This document shows, one piece after another, positions 23,751-31,535 of a stretch of DNA of 49,029 nucleotides. The position numbers were made by a program, and so were the translations under genes. How positions within the stretch are numbered: position 1 is the first letter of the stretch; each line of letters starts with the position of its first letter. The stretch is from Rubrivivax sp. (GTDB taxonomy: Bacteria > Pseudomonadota > Gammaproteobacteria > Burkholderiales > Burkholderiaceae_C): contig JAEUPB010000019.1 in NCBI GenBank assembly GCA_016789955.1, forward strand, positions 1-49,029, given 5' to 3'. Below the pieces are notes generated by a model. It made no database searches, had not been told where the DNA came from, and worked only from the letters and a program-made list of their open reading frames with translations.

Positions 23751-23896
23751 CAGCCCCCAGGCCGGCCCTGCCGACCGTCCCCCAAGGGGAGCCGAGCCGA
23801 GTGGCGGAGCCACATCGGCTCATGACAGCCCCCAGGCCGGCCTTGCCGACCGTCCCCCAAGGGGAGCTGAGCCGAGTGGCGGAGCCACATCGGCTC
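23747..23896 (+). repeat. two tandem 75-bp REP-like palindromic units, in frame
   Basis: Unit 1 (23747-23821) and unit 2 (23822-23896) are near-identical. Each begins ATGACAGCCCC and ends with gagccga-gtggc-gga-gccac-a-tcggctc, a 12-bp stem hairpin with one bulge, plus a ccccaagggg palindrome. Each is exactly 25 codons with no stop, so each supplies an in-frame ATG to the downstream livG. The encoded 25-residue segment (MTAPRPALP... ending EPHRL) is proline-rich and unlike any LivG N terminus. This looks like an extragenic palindromic element that duplicated inside the operon. Confidence 0.88.
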
Positions 23897-24685
23897 ATGA
23901 GCGCCTCCCCGGCATCGCCGCTGCTGCAACTCACCGGCGTGGGCAAGCGCTTCGGCGGCGTGGAGGCGCTGGCGGCGATCGACCTCGTCGTGGAGACCGG
24001 GCAGATCTTCAGCGTCATCGGGCCCAACGGCGCGGGCAAGACGACGCTGTTCAACCTCGTCTCGTGCCTGCTGCCGCCGAGCAGCGGCCGCATCGTGCTC
24101 GACGGGCAGGACATCACCGGCACGCCGGCGCATCGCCTGTCGCGGCTGGGCGTGGCGCGCACGTTCCAGAACCTCGCGGTGTTCAAGCACGAGACGGTGA
24201 TGGACAACATCCTCACCGGCATGCATGCGCGGCTGGCCACGCACGTGCTGCAGGCCGCGTGGTTCCTCGGCGCGGCGCGGCGCGAGGAGATCCGTGCCCG
24301 CGAGGCGGCCGAGGAGATCGTCGAGTTCCTCGAGATCGAGACGATCCGCGACGTGCCGGTGGGCACGCTGTCGTACGGCCTGCAGAAGCGCGTGGAGCTC
24401 GGCCGCGCGCTGGCGATGCAGCCGCGGCTGCTGCTGCTCGACGAGATGGTCTCCGGCATGAACCAGGAGGAGACCGAGGACATCGCGCGCTTCGTGCTCG
24501 ACATCCGCGACGAGCGCGGCATCACGGTGATGATGATCGAGCACGAGATGGGCATCGTGATGGACATCTCCGACCGCGTCTGCGTGCTGAACTTCGGCCG
24601 CAAGATCGCCGAGGGTACGCCGGCCGAGATGGCGGCCGACCCCGCCGTGGTGGCCGCGTACCTCGGGCAGGCGGAAGCGGCATGA
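23897..24685 (+). CDS. livG: Liv-type ABC transporter ATP-binding protein LivG
   Basis: 262 residues from ATG 23897, giving the usual start MSASPASPLLQLTGVGKRFGG. Motifs are GPNGAGKTT (Walker A), FQNLAVF (Q-loop), LSYGLQKRVELGRAL (signature with Leu for the usual Gln/Gly) and LLLDEMVSGMNQEET, where DEM replaces DEP after Walker B, then IEHEMG. These variants recur in LivG proteins of organic-acid importers as far as I recall. The frame is open upstream through both 75-bp repeats, so proteins 25 or 50 residues longer could be made from 23822 or 23747. The TGA overlaps the next ATG. Confidence 0.92.
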   Translation: MSASPASPLLQLTGVGKRFGGVEALAAIDLVVETGQIFSVIGPNGAGKTTLFNLVSCLLPPSSGRIVLDGQDITGTPAHRLSRLGVARTFQNLAVFKHETVMDNILTGMHARLATHVLQAAWFLGAARREEIRAREAAEEIVEFLEIETIRDVPVGTLSYGLQKRVELGRALAMQPRLLLLDEMVSGMNQEETEDIARFVLDIRDERGITVMMIEHEMGIVMDISDRVCVLNFGRKIAEGTPAEMAADPAVVAAYLGQAEAA

Positions 24686-26610
24686 CGGCCGACCACCGTC
24701 CGCAATGGGTCGCCGGGCAGAGGCCCGGCGTGGCCGACGCCGTGCTGCCGCCCGGCGTGGCCGAGGGCCGCGCGACGATGCCCGCGCTGCTGCGCCACCG
24801 CGCGCGCACCACGCCTGGCCGCGTGGCGCTGCGCGAGAAGGTGCGCGGCGTGTGGCAGCCCACCACCTGGCACGCGTACTTCGAGCAGGTGCGTGCCTTC
24901 GCGCTGTACTTGCAGGCGCAGGGCTTCGGCCCCGGCGACACGCTGGTCATCGCCGGTGACGGCACGCCCGAGTGGTTCCATGCCGACCTGGCCGCGCAGG
25001 CGCTCGGCGGCGTGACGGTGGGCATCTACCCGACGAACCCGTGGCCCGAGCTGCAGTACATCGTGCGCCACTGCCGCGCCCGCGTGGCGGTGTGCGGCGA
25101 CCAGGAGCAGACCGACAAGGTGCTCGACGCGATGCGCCACGGTGACGGCCTGCCCGACCTGCAGCACGTGATCACCGTCGACCCCAAGGGCATGCGGCGC
25201 TATGCGCAGCCGATGCTGCACCGCTGGGCCGATGCGCTGGCCGAAGGCCGTGAACTCGCGCAGGACGCAACGCGCCGTGCCGCCTTCGACGCCGGCATCG
25301 ACGCGCTCGACCCGGCGCAGGACGCGCTGATCGTCTACACCTCCGGCACCACGGGCATGCCCAAGGGCGCGCGCATCTCGCACCGCGGCATCGTTTCCGA
25401 CGCGGCGACGCTGGGCGCCACGCAGGGGCTGCCGGGGCAGCCGCTGACGGTGCTGTGCTACCTGCCGCTGTGCCACGTGGCCGAGCGGCTGATGTCGCCG
25501 GTGATGCAGCTCGTCTACGGCTCGGTGGTGCACTTCGCCGAGTCGATCGACGCGGTGACGCAGAACTTGCGCGAGGTGGGGCCGAGCTTCTTCTTCGGGG
25601 TGCCGCGCATCTGGGAGAAGCTGCAGCAGCAGATCCTGATCCGCTCGCGCGAGGCGCGGCCTCTCGCGCGCCTCGCGCTCGAGCGGGCGCTGGCGGTGGC
25701 CACACCGATCGCCGAGCGCACCATCGCCAACCACGGCCGGCCGGCCTCGGTGCGCGATGCGGCGGTGGCCTGGCTGCTGCGCGTCGGTGTCTTCAGCAAC
25801 CTGCTCGCGTCCGTGGGGCTGGACCGCGTGCGCGTGGCGATGACCGGCGGCGCATCGATCTCGCCCTCGGTGATCCTGTTCTTCCGCGCGATGGGCGTGC
25901 CCATCCACCAGATCTACGGCATGACCGAGACCAGCGGTGCCACGCACGCGCAGACCGCCGCGCACGCGCGGCTGGGCTGGTGCGGGCCGCTGCTCCCAGG
26001 GCTCGTGGAGCAGCGCGTGGCGCCCGACGGCGAGCTGCAGGTGCGCGGCCCGCTGGTGTTCAACGGCTACCTCTACGACGAGGCCGCCACCGCGGCCGCC
26101 TTCGACGACGGCTGGCTGAAGACCGGCGACGTGGTGGAGCTGGACGCCGCCACCGGCGAGGTGGCCATCGTCGACCGCAAGAAGGCCATCCTCATCACCA
26201 GCGGCGGCAAGAACATCACGCCCTCGCTGATCGAGAACGCGCTGAAGGAGAGCCTGTACATCAGCGAGTCCATCCTGCTGGGCGATGGGCGGCACTTCGT
26301 CTCGGCGCTGATCCAGATCGACCTGGACACGGTGGGCCAGTGGGCGCAGGAACGCGGCCTGGCCTACACCACCTACGAGAGCCTGGCCGGGCTGGCCGAG
26401 GTGCGCACGCTGGTCGAGGCCGACGTGAAGCGCGTCAACGACCGCTTCTCGCGCGTGGAGAACATCCGCAGGTTCGTGATCCTGAAGAAGCAGCTCGACC
26501 ACGATGACGGCGAGCTGACCGCCACGATGAAGGTGCGCCGCGGCGTCATCGAGAAGAAGTTCGCCTCGGAGATCGAGCAGCTTTACGGGCGCGCGAAGGA
26601 GGCGGCCTGA
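24682..26610 (+). CDS. AMP-forming acyl-CoA synthetase (long-chain FadD15-like) within transporter operon
   Basis: A 642-residue adenylate-forming ligase. The P-loop is YTSGTTGMPKG near residue 219, GMTETSG lies near 413, TGDVVELD follows, and the catalytic C-terminal Lys is about residue 617 in ATMKVRRG. Length and the long insertion after FFFGVPRIWEKL fit the long-chain/very-long-chain subgroup. It converts a carboxylic acid to its CoA thioester with ATP. Placed between livG and livH and overlapping livG by 4 bases, it probably traps the imported acid as its CoA ester. This arrangement argues that the importer carries a carboxylic acid rather than an amino acid. Confidence 0.94.
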   Translation: MTADHRPQWVAGQRPGVADAVLPPGVAEGRATMPALLRHRARTTPGRVALREKVRGVWQPTTWHAYFEQVRAFALYLQAQGFGPGDTLVIAGDGTPEWFHADLAAQALGGVTVGIYPTNPWPELQYIVRHCRARVAVCGDQEQTDKVLDAMRHGDGLPDLQHVITVDPKGMRRYAQPMLHRWADALAEGRELAQDATRRAAFDAGIDALDPAQDALIVYTSGTTGMPKGARISHRGIVSDAATLGATQGLPGQPLTVLCYLPLCHVAERLMSPVMQLVYGSVVHFAESIDAVTQNLREVGPSFFFGVPRIWEKLQQQILIRSREARPLARLALERALAVATPIAERTIANHGRPASVRDAAVAWLLRVGVFSNLLASVGLDRVRVAMTGGASISPSVILFFRAMGVPIHQIYGMTETSGATHAQTAAHARLGWCGPLLPGLVEQRVAPDGELQVRGPLVFNGYLYDEAATAAAFDDGWLKTGDVVELDAATGEVAIVDRKKAILITSGGKNITPSLIENALKESLYISESILLGDGRHFVSALIQIDLDTVGQWAQERGLAYTTYESLAGLAEVRTLVEADVKRVNDRFSRVENIRRFVILKKQLDHDDGELTATMKVRRGVIEKKFASEIEQLYGRAKEAA

Positions 26611-26625
26611 ACGACGGTTCCCGAG

Positions 26626-27498
26626 ATGAACTACTTCTTGAACCTCGTCACCTCCGGCCTCGTCATCGGCGCGCTCTACGGGCTCGTCGCAATGGGCTTC
26701 GCGATCGTCTACCGCGCCACCGGCATGGTGAACTTCGCGCAGGGCGAGGTGATGATGCTCGTGGCCTACACGGCCTTCAGCCTGACGACGATCCCCGGGC
26801 TGCCATTCGTGCTGCTGATCCCGATGGTGCTGGTGGCCTCGGTGGGGATCGGCCTCGTGATCGAGCGGGTGTTCATCCGGCCGATGCTGGGCGAGCCGAT
26901 GTTCTCGCGCGTGATGGTCACGATCGGCCTGGCGGTGGTGATCCGCTCGACGGTGATCCTGATCTGGGGCGTGGAGCCGGCGGCGTTCCCGCGGCCCTTC
27001 GGCAGCGAGCCGCTGCGCTTCTGGGGCCTGGCGCTGTACCCGGGGCAGATCTTCGCGGTGGCCTCGCTGGCGCTGCTGTGCGTGTTGATGGCGGTGTTCT
27101 TCCGCCGCTCGCGCATCGGCATCGCGATGCGGGCCACGTCGAACAACGAGACCACGGCGTTGCTGATGGGCATCGACGTGCGGCGCATCAGCGCCATCGC
27201 GTGGGCGCTGTCGGCGGTGTTCGCGGCCTTCGCCGGGCTGTCGTTCTGCCTGATGTTCAGCCTCGAGCCGGAGATCTCGCAGATGGGGCTGCGCGGCTTC
27301 CCGGCCACCATCCTCGGCGGGCTCGACTCGGTGGCCGGCGGCGCACTGGGCGGGCTGATCATCGGCGTGGTCGAGAACCTCGCCGGCGGCTACCTGGGCC
27401 GTGGGCTGAAGGAGATCGCCGGCTTCGTGCTGATCGTCGCCGTGCTGATGGTGCGGCCGTACGGCCTGTACGGCCAGCGCGAGATCGAGCGCGTCTAG
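26626..27498 (+). CDS. livH: Liv-type ABC transporter permease LivH
   Basis: A 290-residue membrane permease. The N terminus MNYFLNLVTSGLVIGALYGLVA-type helix is followed by MVNFAQGEVMML, the family signature. The cytoplasmic coupling helix lies around SRIGIAMRATSNNETTALLMGI, and the C terminus GLDSVAGGALGG plus RPYGLYGQREIERV is typical. It starts 15 bases after the acyl-CoA synthetase. It pairs with the LivM protein encoded next. Confidence 0.95.
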   Translation: MNYFLNLVTSGLVIGALYGLVAMGFAIVYRATGMVNFAQGEVMMLVAYTAFSLTTIPGLPFVLLIPMVLVASVGIGLVIERVFIRPMLGEPMFSRVMVTIGLAVVIRSTVILIWGVEPAAFPRPFGSEPLRFWGLALYPGQIFAVASLALLCVLMAVFFRRSRIGIAMRATSNNETTALLMGIDVRRISAIAWALSAVFAAFAGLSFCLMFSLEPEISQMGLRGFPATILGGLDSVAGGALGGLIIGVVENLAGGYLGRGLKEIAGFVLIVAVLMVRPYGLYGQREIERV

Positions 27499-27512
27499 CG
27501 GCGAGAACACGC

Positions 27513-28559
27513 ATGCGCAGCCGCACCGCCCACACCTCCACCGCGCAGCTCGTCGCGCTCACCGACCACGCCGCGCCGTGGGCGTGGGCCGCCGCCGCGG
27601 TGGCGGTCGCGTCCTGTGCGCCGCTCGTGCTCGGCGCCTTCGGGCTGAACCTGCTGATCTCGATCTACGTGCTGGGCATCGGCGTGCTGGGGCTGAACCT
27701 GCTGTCGGGCGTGGCCGGGCAGATCTCGCTGGGGCACGCGGGCTTCCTGCTGATCGGCGCCTACGCGCAGGCGATCCTCACCACCACGTACAAGCTGCCG
27801 ACGCTGCCCGCGATCGTGCTGGCCGGGCTGGTGGCGGCGGCGGCCAGCCTCGTGGTGGGCGTGCCGTCGCTGCGGCTCAAGGGCCTGTACCTCGCGATCA
27901 CGACGCTCGCCTTCACCTTCATCGTGCGCCACGTCGTGCTGTTCGCCGAGGGGCTGACGCGCGGCTCCGAGGGCATGCCGGTGGAGCCGCTGGCGGTGGC
28001 CGGGTTCTCGTTCAAGGGCGACCAGCGCTTCTACTACGCGGCACTGGCGATGCTGGTGCTGTTCGTGCTGGCCACCCTGAACCTGATGCGCACGCGCATC
28101 GGCCGTGCCTGGCTGGCGGTGCGCGACCACGACATCGCCGCGCGCGCGATGGGCATCGACCTCACGCGCTACAAGCTGCTGGCGTTCGGCGTCAGCGCGT
28201 TCTACGCCGGCGTGGCCGGCGCGATGGTGGCGCTGCAGACGCGCTTCATCAACGTCGACACCTTCAGCGTGTTGGTGAGCATCGAGGCGCTGGCGATGGT
28301 GATCGTCGGCGGCATGGGGCGCGTGCACGGCGCGCTGCTGGGCACCGCGCTGATCGTGCTGCTGCCCGAGACGCTGAGCGCCGTGTTCGCGCTCGGCGGC
28401 GATGGCCTGAAGACGCTGATGGCCGACCGCATCTACGAGGTCAAGGGCCTGATGTACGGCGTGGTGATCCTGCTGTTCCTGCGGCTGGAGCCGGAAGGGC
28501 TGGCGGGCGTGTGGCGCAAGGTCAAGCGCTACTGGGTGCAATGGCCGCTGTCGCGATGA
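27513..28559 (+). CDS. livM: Liv-type ABC transporter permease LivM
   Basis: A 348-residue permease with an N-terminal cytoplasmic extension of about 30 residues. Family markers are GVAGQISLGHAGFLLIGAY, the conserved LRLKGLYLAITTLAF, the coupling segment RIGRAWLAVRDHDIAARAMGID and GGMGRVHGALLGT. The start at 27513 is 14 bases after livH; there is no strong ribosome site, so coupling is likely. Unlike the importer at 14921-17446, permease and ATPases are separate genes here. Confidence 0.94.
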   Translation: MRSRTAHTSTAQLVALTDHAAPWAWAAAAVAVASCAPLVLGAFGLNLLISIYVLGIGVLGLNLLSGVAGQISLGHAGFLLIGAYAQAILTTTYKLPTLPAIVLAGLVAAAASLVVGVPSLRLKGLYLAITTLAFTFIVRHVVLFAEGLTRGSEGMPVEPLAVAGFSFKGDQRFYYAALAMLVLFVLATLNLMRTRIGRAWLAVRDHDIAARAMGIDLTRYKLLAFGVSAFYAGVAGAMVALQTRFINVDTFSVLVSIEALAMVIVGGMGRVHGALLGTALIVLLPETLSAVFALGGDGLKTLMADRIYEVKGLMYGVVILLFLRLEPEGLAGVWRKVKRYWVQWPLSR

Positions 28560-28615
28560 CGCGGCGCGGCGTGGGCGGGTGGGTGCAACGGTCGATGGCG
28601 AACCAGGAGACGACG

Positions 28616-29809
28616 ATGAAGAGACGGGATTCGATGACGATGGCGATGGCGGCGGCAACGATCGCGGCGCTGCTGGCGACGGGCGCCGCGCAGGCGCAGG
28701 ACGTGGGCGTGACGGCCACCGAGATCCTGCTCGGCGAGGTGCAGCCGATGTCCGGCCCGGCGGCGCTGATCGGCAAGGCCGGTGCGGCGGGCTCCAAGCT
28801 CGCGATCGCCGAGATCAACGCCGCCGGCGGCATCAACGGCCGCAAGCTGCGCGCGATCTACGAGGACGACGGCTACGTGCCGGCGCGTTCGGTCTCGGCG
28901 GTGAAGAAGCTGATCGACAGCGACAAGGTGTTCGCGCTGACGGGCACCACCGGCAGCTCGCACATGGTGGCGATGCTGCCGACGATCGAGGAGGCGAAGA
29001 TCCCGACCATCGTGCACATGGCGCCCAACCCGGTGGTGGTGAACCCGCGCCGGCCGAACGTGTTCATGATCGGCCCCGACTACGACCTCGCGGGCTACGT
29101 GCCGGTGAAGTACATGGCCGAGAAGCTGAACCAGAAGGGCGGCAAGTTCGGCATCCTGTACCAGGACGACGACTTCGGGAAGGCGCTGTTGGCCGGCTAC
29201 CAGAAGGCGGTGAAGGAGCTGGGCCTCGCGAGCGTGGCCGAGATCGCCTTCAAGCGCGGCGCCAAGGATTTCTCGGCCGAGGTGCTGACGCTGAAGGACA
29301 AGGGCGTCACTGCGGTCTACCTCGGCACGCTGACCACCGAGTCGGCCGCGGTGATGTCGGAGTTCAAGCGGCTCGACATGAAGCTGGCCATCGGCACGCT
29401 GTGGGCGGGGCAACTGCCGGCGGCGATCAAGCTCGCGTCGCCCTCGGGCTACCCCTACCTGATCCCCGACTACTACGCGTCGAACTACGACGCACCCGGG
29501 CAAGCGCTGCTGGAGTCGGCCAAGAAGCTGCTCAGCGCCGACGACGCGGGCAACTTCAATCGCTACACCGTCAGCGGCTACGTGGGCACCAAGGTCATCG
29601 CCGAGGGCATCCGCCGCTGCGGTGCCAACGTCACCCGCGTCTGCGTGATCGGCGAGTTGTCGAAGCTGCAGAACTACACCACCGGCGGCCTCACCGGCCC
29701 GATCTCGCTGAACAACCCCAAGGGCCAGGCGGTGCTGCCGATCAAGCTGTTCCAGACCGAGCCGGCCACGGCCAGCGTGAAGGCGCTGACCGACTTCATC
29801 CCTTACTGA
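28616..29809 (+). CDS. Liv-type ABC transporter substrate-binding protein
   Basis: A 397-residue periplasmic receptor (Peripla_BP_6). The Sec signal peptide MKRRDSMTMAMAAATIAAL ends at AQAQ near residue 27. The mature domain begins VGVTATEILLGEVQPMSG and includes INAAGGINGRKLR and GTTGSSHMVA. The start at 28616 is supported by AGGAG at 28605-28609 with 6-base spacing; longer in-frame starts would bury the signal peptide. It is the receptor of the region-5 importer and follows livM by 56 bases. The ligand is unknown; the operon suggests a branched or isoprenoid acid. Confidence 0.94.
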   Translation: MKRRDSMTMAMAAATIAALLATGAAQAQDVGVTATEILLGEVQPMSGPAALIGKAGAAGSKLAIAEINAAGGINGRKLRAIYEDDGYVPARSVSAVKKLIDSDKVFALTGTTGSSHMVAMLPTIEEAKIPTIVHMAPNPVVVNPRRPNVFMIGPDYDLAGYVPVKYMAEKLNQKGGKFGILYQDDDFGKALLAGYQKAVKELGLASVAEIAFKRGAKDFSAEVLTLKDKGVTAVYLGTLTTESAAVMSEFKRLDMKLAIGTLWAGQLPAAIKLASPSGYPYLIPDYYASNYDAPGQALLESAKKLLSADDAGNFNRYTVSGYVGTKVIAEGIRRCGANVTRVCVIGELSKLQNYTTGGLTGPISLNNPKGQAVLPIKLFQTEPATASVKALTDFIPY

Positions 29810-29819
29810 AGCACCGGCG

Positions 29820-30725
29820 ATGGCGACGAGTCGCGAGCGCTACCGCTCGGTCTACCGGCCGGGGCTGTTCGACGGGCGCACGGTGGTCGTCACCGGCGGC
29901 GGCAGCGGCCTGGGCCGCTGCACGGTGCACGAACTGGCGAGCCTGGGGGCGGGGCTCGCGCTCGTCGGCCGCAAGGTCGAGAAGCTGCAGGCGGTGGCCG
30001 ACGAGCTGGCACAGATCTATCCCGAAGGCACGGGCCGCGTGAGCCTGCACGCCTGCGACATCCGCGACGAAGCGGCCGTGAAGACCACGGTGGCCGGCGT
30101 GATCGCGCGCCACGGCGCCATCGACGGTCTCTTCAACTGCGCCGGCGGGCAGTACCCGTCGGCGCTGCGCGACATCACGCTGAAGGGCTGGGACGTGGTG
30201 GTGCGCAACAACCTGCACGGCACCTTCCTGTTCTCGCGCGAGTGCTACGTGCAGTGGATGGAAGGGCACGGCGGCAGCATCGTCAACATGCTGGCCGACA
30301 TCTGGGGCGGCCTGCCCGGTATGGGCCACTCGGGCGCGGCGCGCGGCGGCGTGCTGACGTTCACCGAGACGGCGGCCTGCGAATGGGGCCATGCCGGCGT
30401 GCGCGTCAATGCGGTGGCGCCGGGCTGGATCGCCTCGGCGGGGCTGGACACCTACGACGAGCACTACCGCGGCGTGCTGCGCGGCCTGCGCCACAAGGTG
30501 CCGCTGCAGCGCTTCGGCACCGAGGCCGAGCTGGCCTCGGCCGTGGTGTGGCTGCTCTCGGAGGCGGCCGGCTTCGTCAGCGGTGCGGTGATCCGCGTCG
30601 ACGGCGGCGTGCCCACCGCACGCCACACCTGGACGCTGCCGCCGGCGGCGCGCACGGCCCCGTACCAGGGCTTCCCGCAGTACACGCCGCCGACGATCTT
30701 CGACGACGAGGCTCCATCGACATGA
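29820..30725 (+). CDS. SDR-family enoyl-CoA reductase-like protein lacking Tyr-x3-Lys
   Basis: A 301-residue SDR with GGGSGLGR at residues 26-33 and NCAGG in place of NNAG. The catalytic region reads GHSGAARGGV: Ser171 and Arg175 occupy the places of the usual Tyr and Lys. This pattern, together with ETAACEWGHAGVRVNAVAPGWI, is what I recall for the peroxisomal trans-2-enoyl-CoA reductase / 2,4-dienoyl-CoA reductase branch, not for alcohol dehydrogenases. It likely reduces or rearranges an unsaturated CoA ester. AtuB and AtuG of the acyclic terpene pathway are also SDRs. It starts 10 bases after the receptor gene and overlaps the next gene by ATGA. Confidence 0.88.
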   Translation: MATSRERYRSVYRPGLFDGRTVVVTGGGSGLGRCTVHELASLGAGLALVGRKVEKLQAVADELAQIYPEGTGRVSLHACDIRDEAAVKTTVAGVIARHGAIDGLFNCAGGQYPSALRDITLKGWDVVVRNNLHGTFLFSRECYVQWMEGHGGSIVNMLADIWGGLPGMGHSGAARGGVLTFTETAACEWGHAGVRVNAVAPGWIASAGLDTYDEHYRGVLRGLRHKVPLQRFGTEAELASAVVWLLSEAAGFVSGAVIRVDGGVPTARHTWTLPPAARTAPYQGFPQYTPPTIFDDEAPST

Positions 30726-31525
30726 GCGACTCTGCTTCTGCTGCCGCGCCACAGGTGCGCATCGAACGCCGCGGGCCTGCCTGCGTGCTGACCATCGACC
30801 GCGAGTCGCAGCACAACACGATGACCGACGCGGTGATGGCCGAGATGCTGGCCGCGTTGCGCGACGCGGAGGCGATGCCCGGCGTGCGCGCCATCGTGAT
30901 CACCGGCGCCGGCACGCGCACCTTCTGCGCCGGCGGCGCGCTCGAGCCCACGGCCGACGGCTCGCCGTTCGCGCTCGAGCCCGGCCGCTTCGACAACCCG
31001 GCGGCCGACTTCTTCCGCGCACTCGACCGCTGCAACGTGCCCATCGTCGCGCGCGTCAACGGCGGCGCCTTCGGCGGCGGCCTCGGCCTGATCTGCGCCT
31101 GCGACTTCGCGGTGGCGGCCGACCACGCGATGTTCGGCACCACCGAGGCGCGCGTGGGCGTGTTCCCGATGATGATCCTGCCGCTCTTGATGCGCGTGAT
31201 CCCGCGCCGCCGGCTGCAGGAGATGTGCTTCTACGCGCACCGCTTCCCCGCGGCCGAGGCGCAGCGGCTGGACATCGTCAACGAGGTCGTGCCGGCGGCG
31301 GAGCTGGATGCGGCGGTGGACGCGCTGGTCGCGCGGCTGGCCGCCAACTCGCCGGTGGCGCTGCGCATCGGGCGGCGTGCCATCTCGGCGATGACCGACC
31401 TGTCGCTCGCCGACGCGCTGAACCTTGCGCAGGCCGTGCTGCCGGTGCTGGCGCAGAGCGAGGATACGCGCGAAGGCATGAAGGCCTTCGCCGAGCGGCG
31501 CGACCCGGTGTGGCCGGGGCGGTGA
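30722..31525 (+). CDS. enoyl-CoA hydratase/isomerase family protein (AtuE/LiuC-like position)
   Basis: 267 residues of the crotonase fold: RTFCAGGAL and NGGAFGGGLGLICACD form the oxyanion hole and TEARVGVFPMMILP contains a conserved Glu. In Atu/Liu pathways a hydratase of this family hydrates the carboxylated product (isohexenyl- or 3-methylglutaconyl-CoA). Its place between the SDR and atuA and on the same transcript as a biotin carboxylase makes that role plausible. It overlaps the SDR gene by 4 bases and is 10 bases from atuA. Confidence 0.92.
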   Translation: MSDSASAAAPQVRIERRGPACVLTIDRESQHNTMTDAVMAEMLAALRDAEAMPGVRAIVITGAGTRTFCAGGALEPTADGSPFALEPGRFDNPAADFFRALDRCNVPIVARVNGGAFGGGLGLICACDFAVAADHAMFGTTEARVGVFPMMILPLLMRVIPRRRLQEMCFYAHRFPAAEAQRLDIVNEVVPAAELDAAVDALVARLAANSPVALRIGRRAISAMTDLSLADALNLAQAVLPVLAQSEDTREGMKAFAERRDPVWPGR

Positions 31526-31535
31526 GGGCGCGGCG

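Noticed and set aside
23713-27510. 1265-codon open frame on the minus strand across livG, the acyl-CoA synthetase and livH
   Set aside because: It spans several well-supported plus-strand genes and their boundaries, has low-complexity composition and no motif; typical antisense artefact at high GC.
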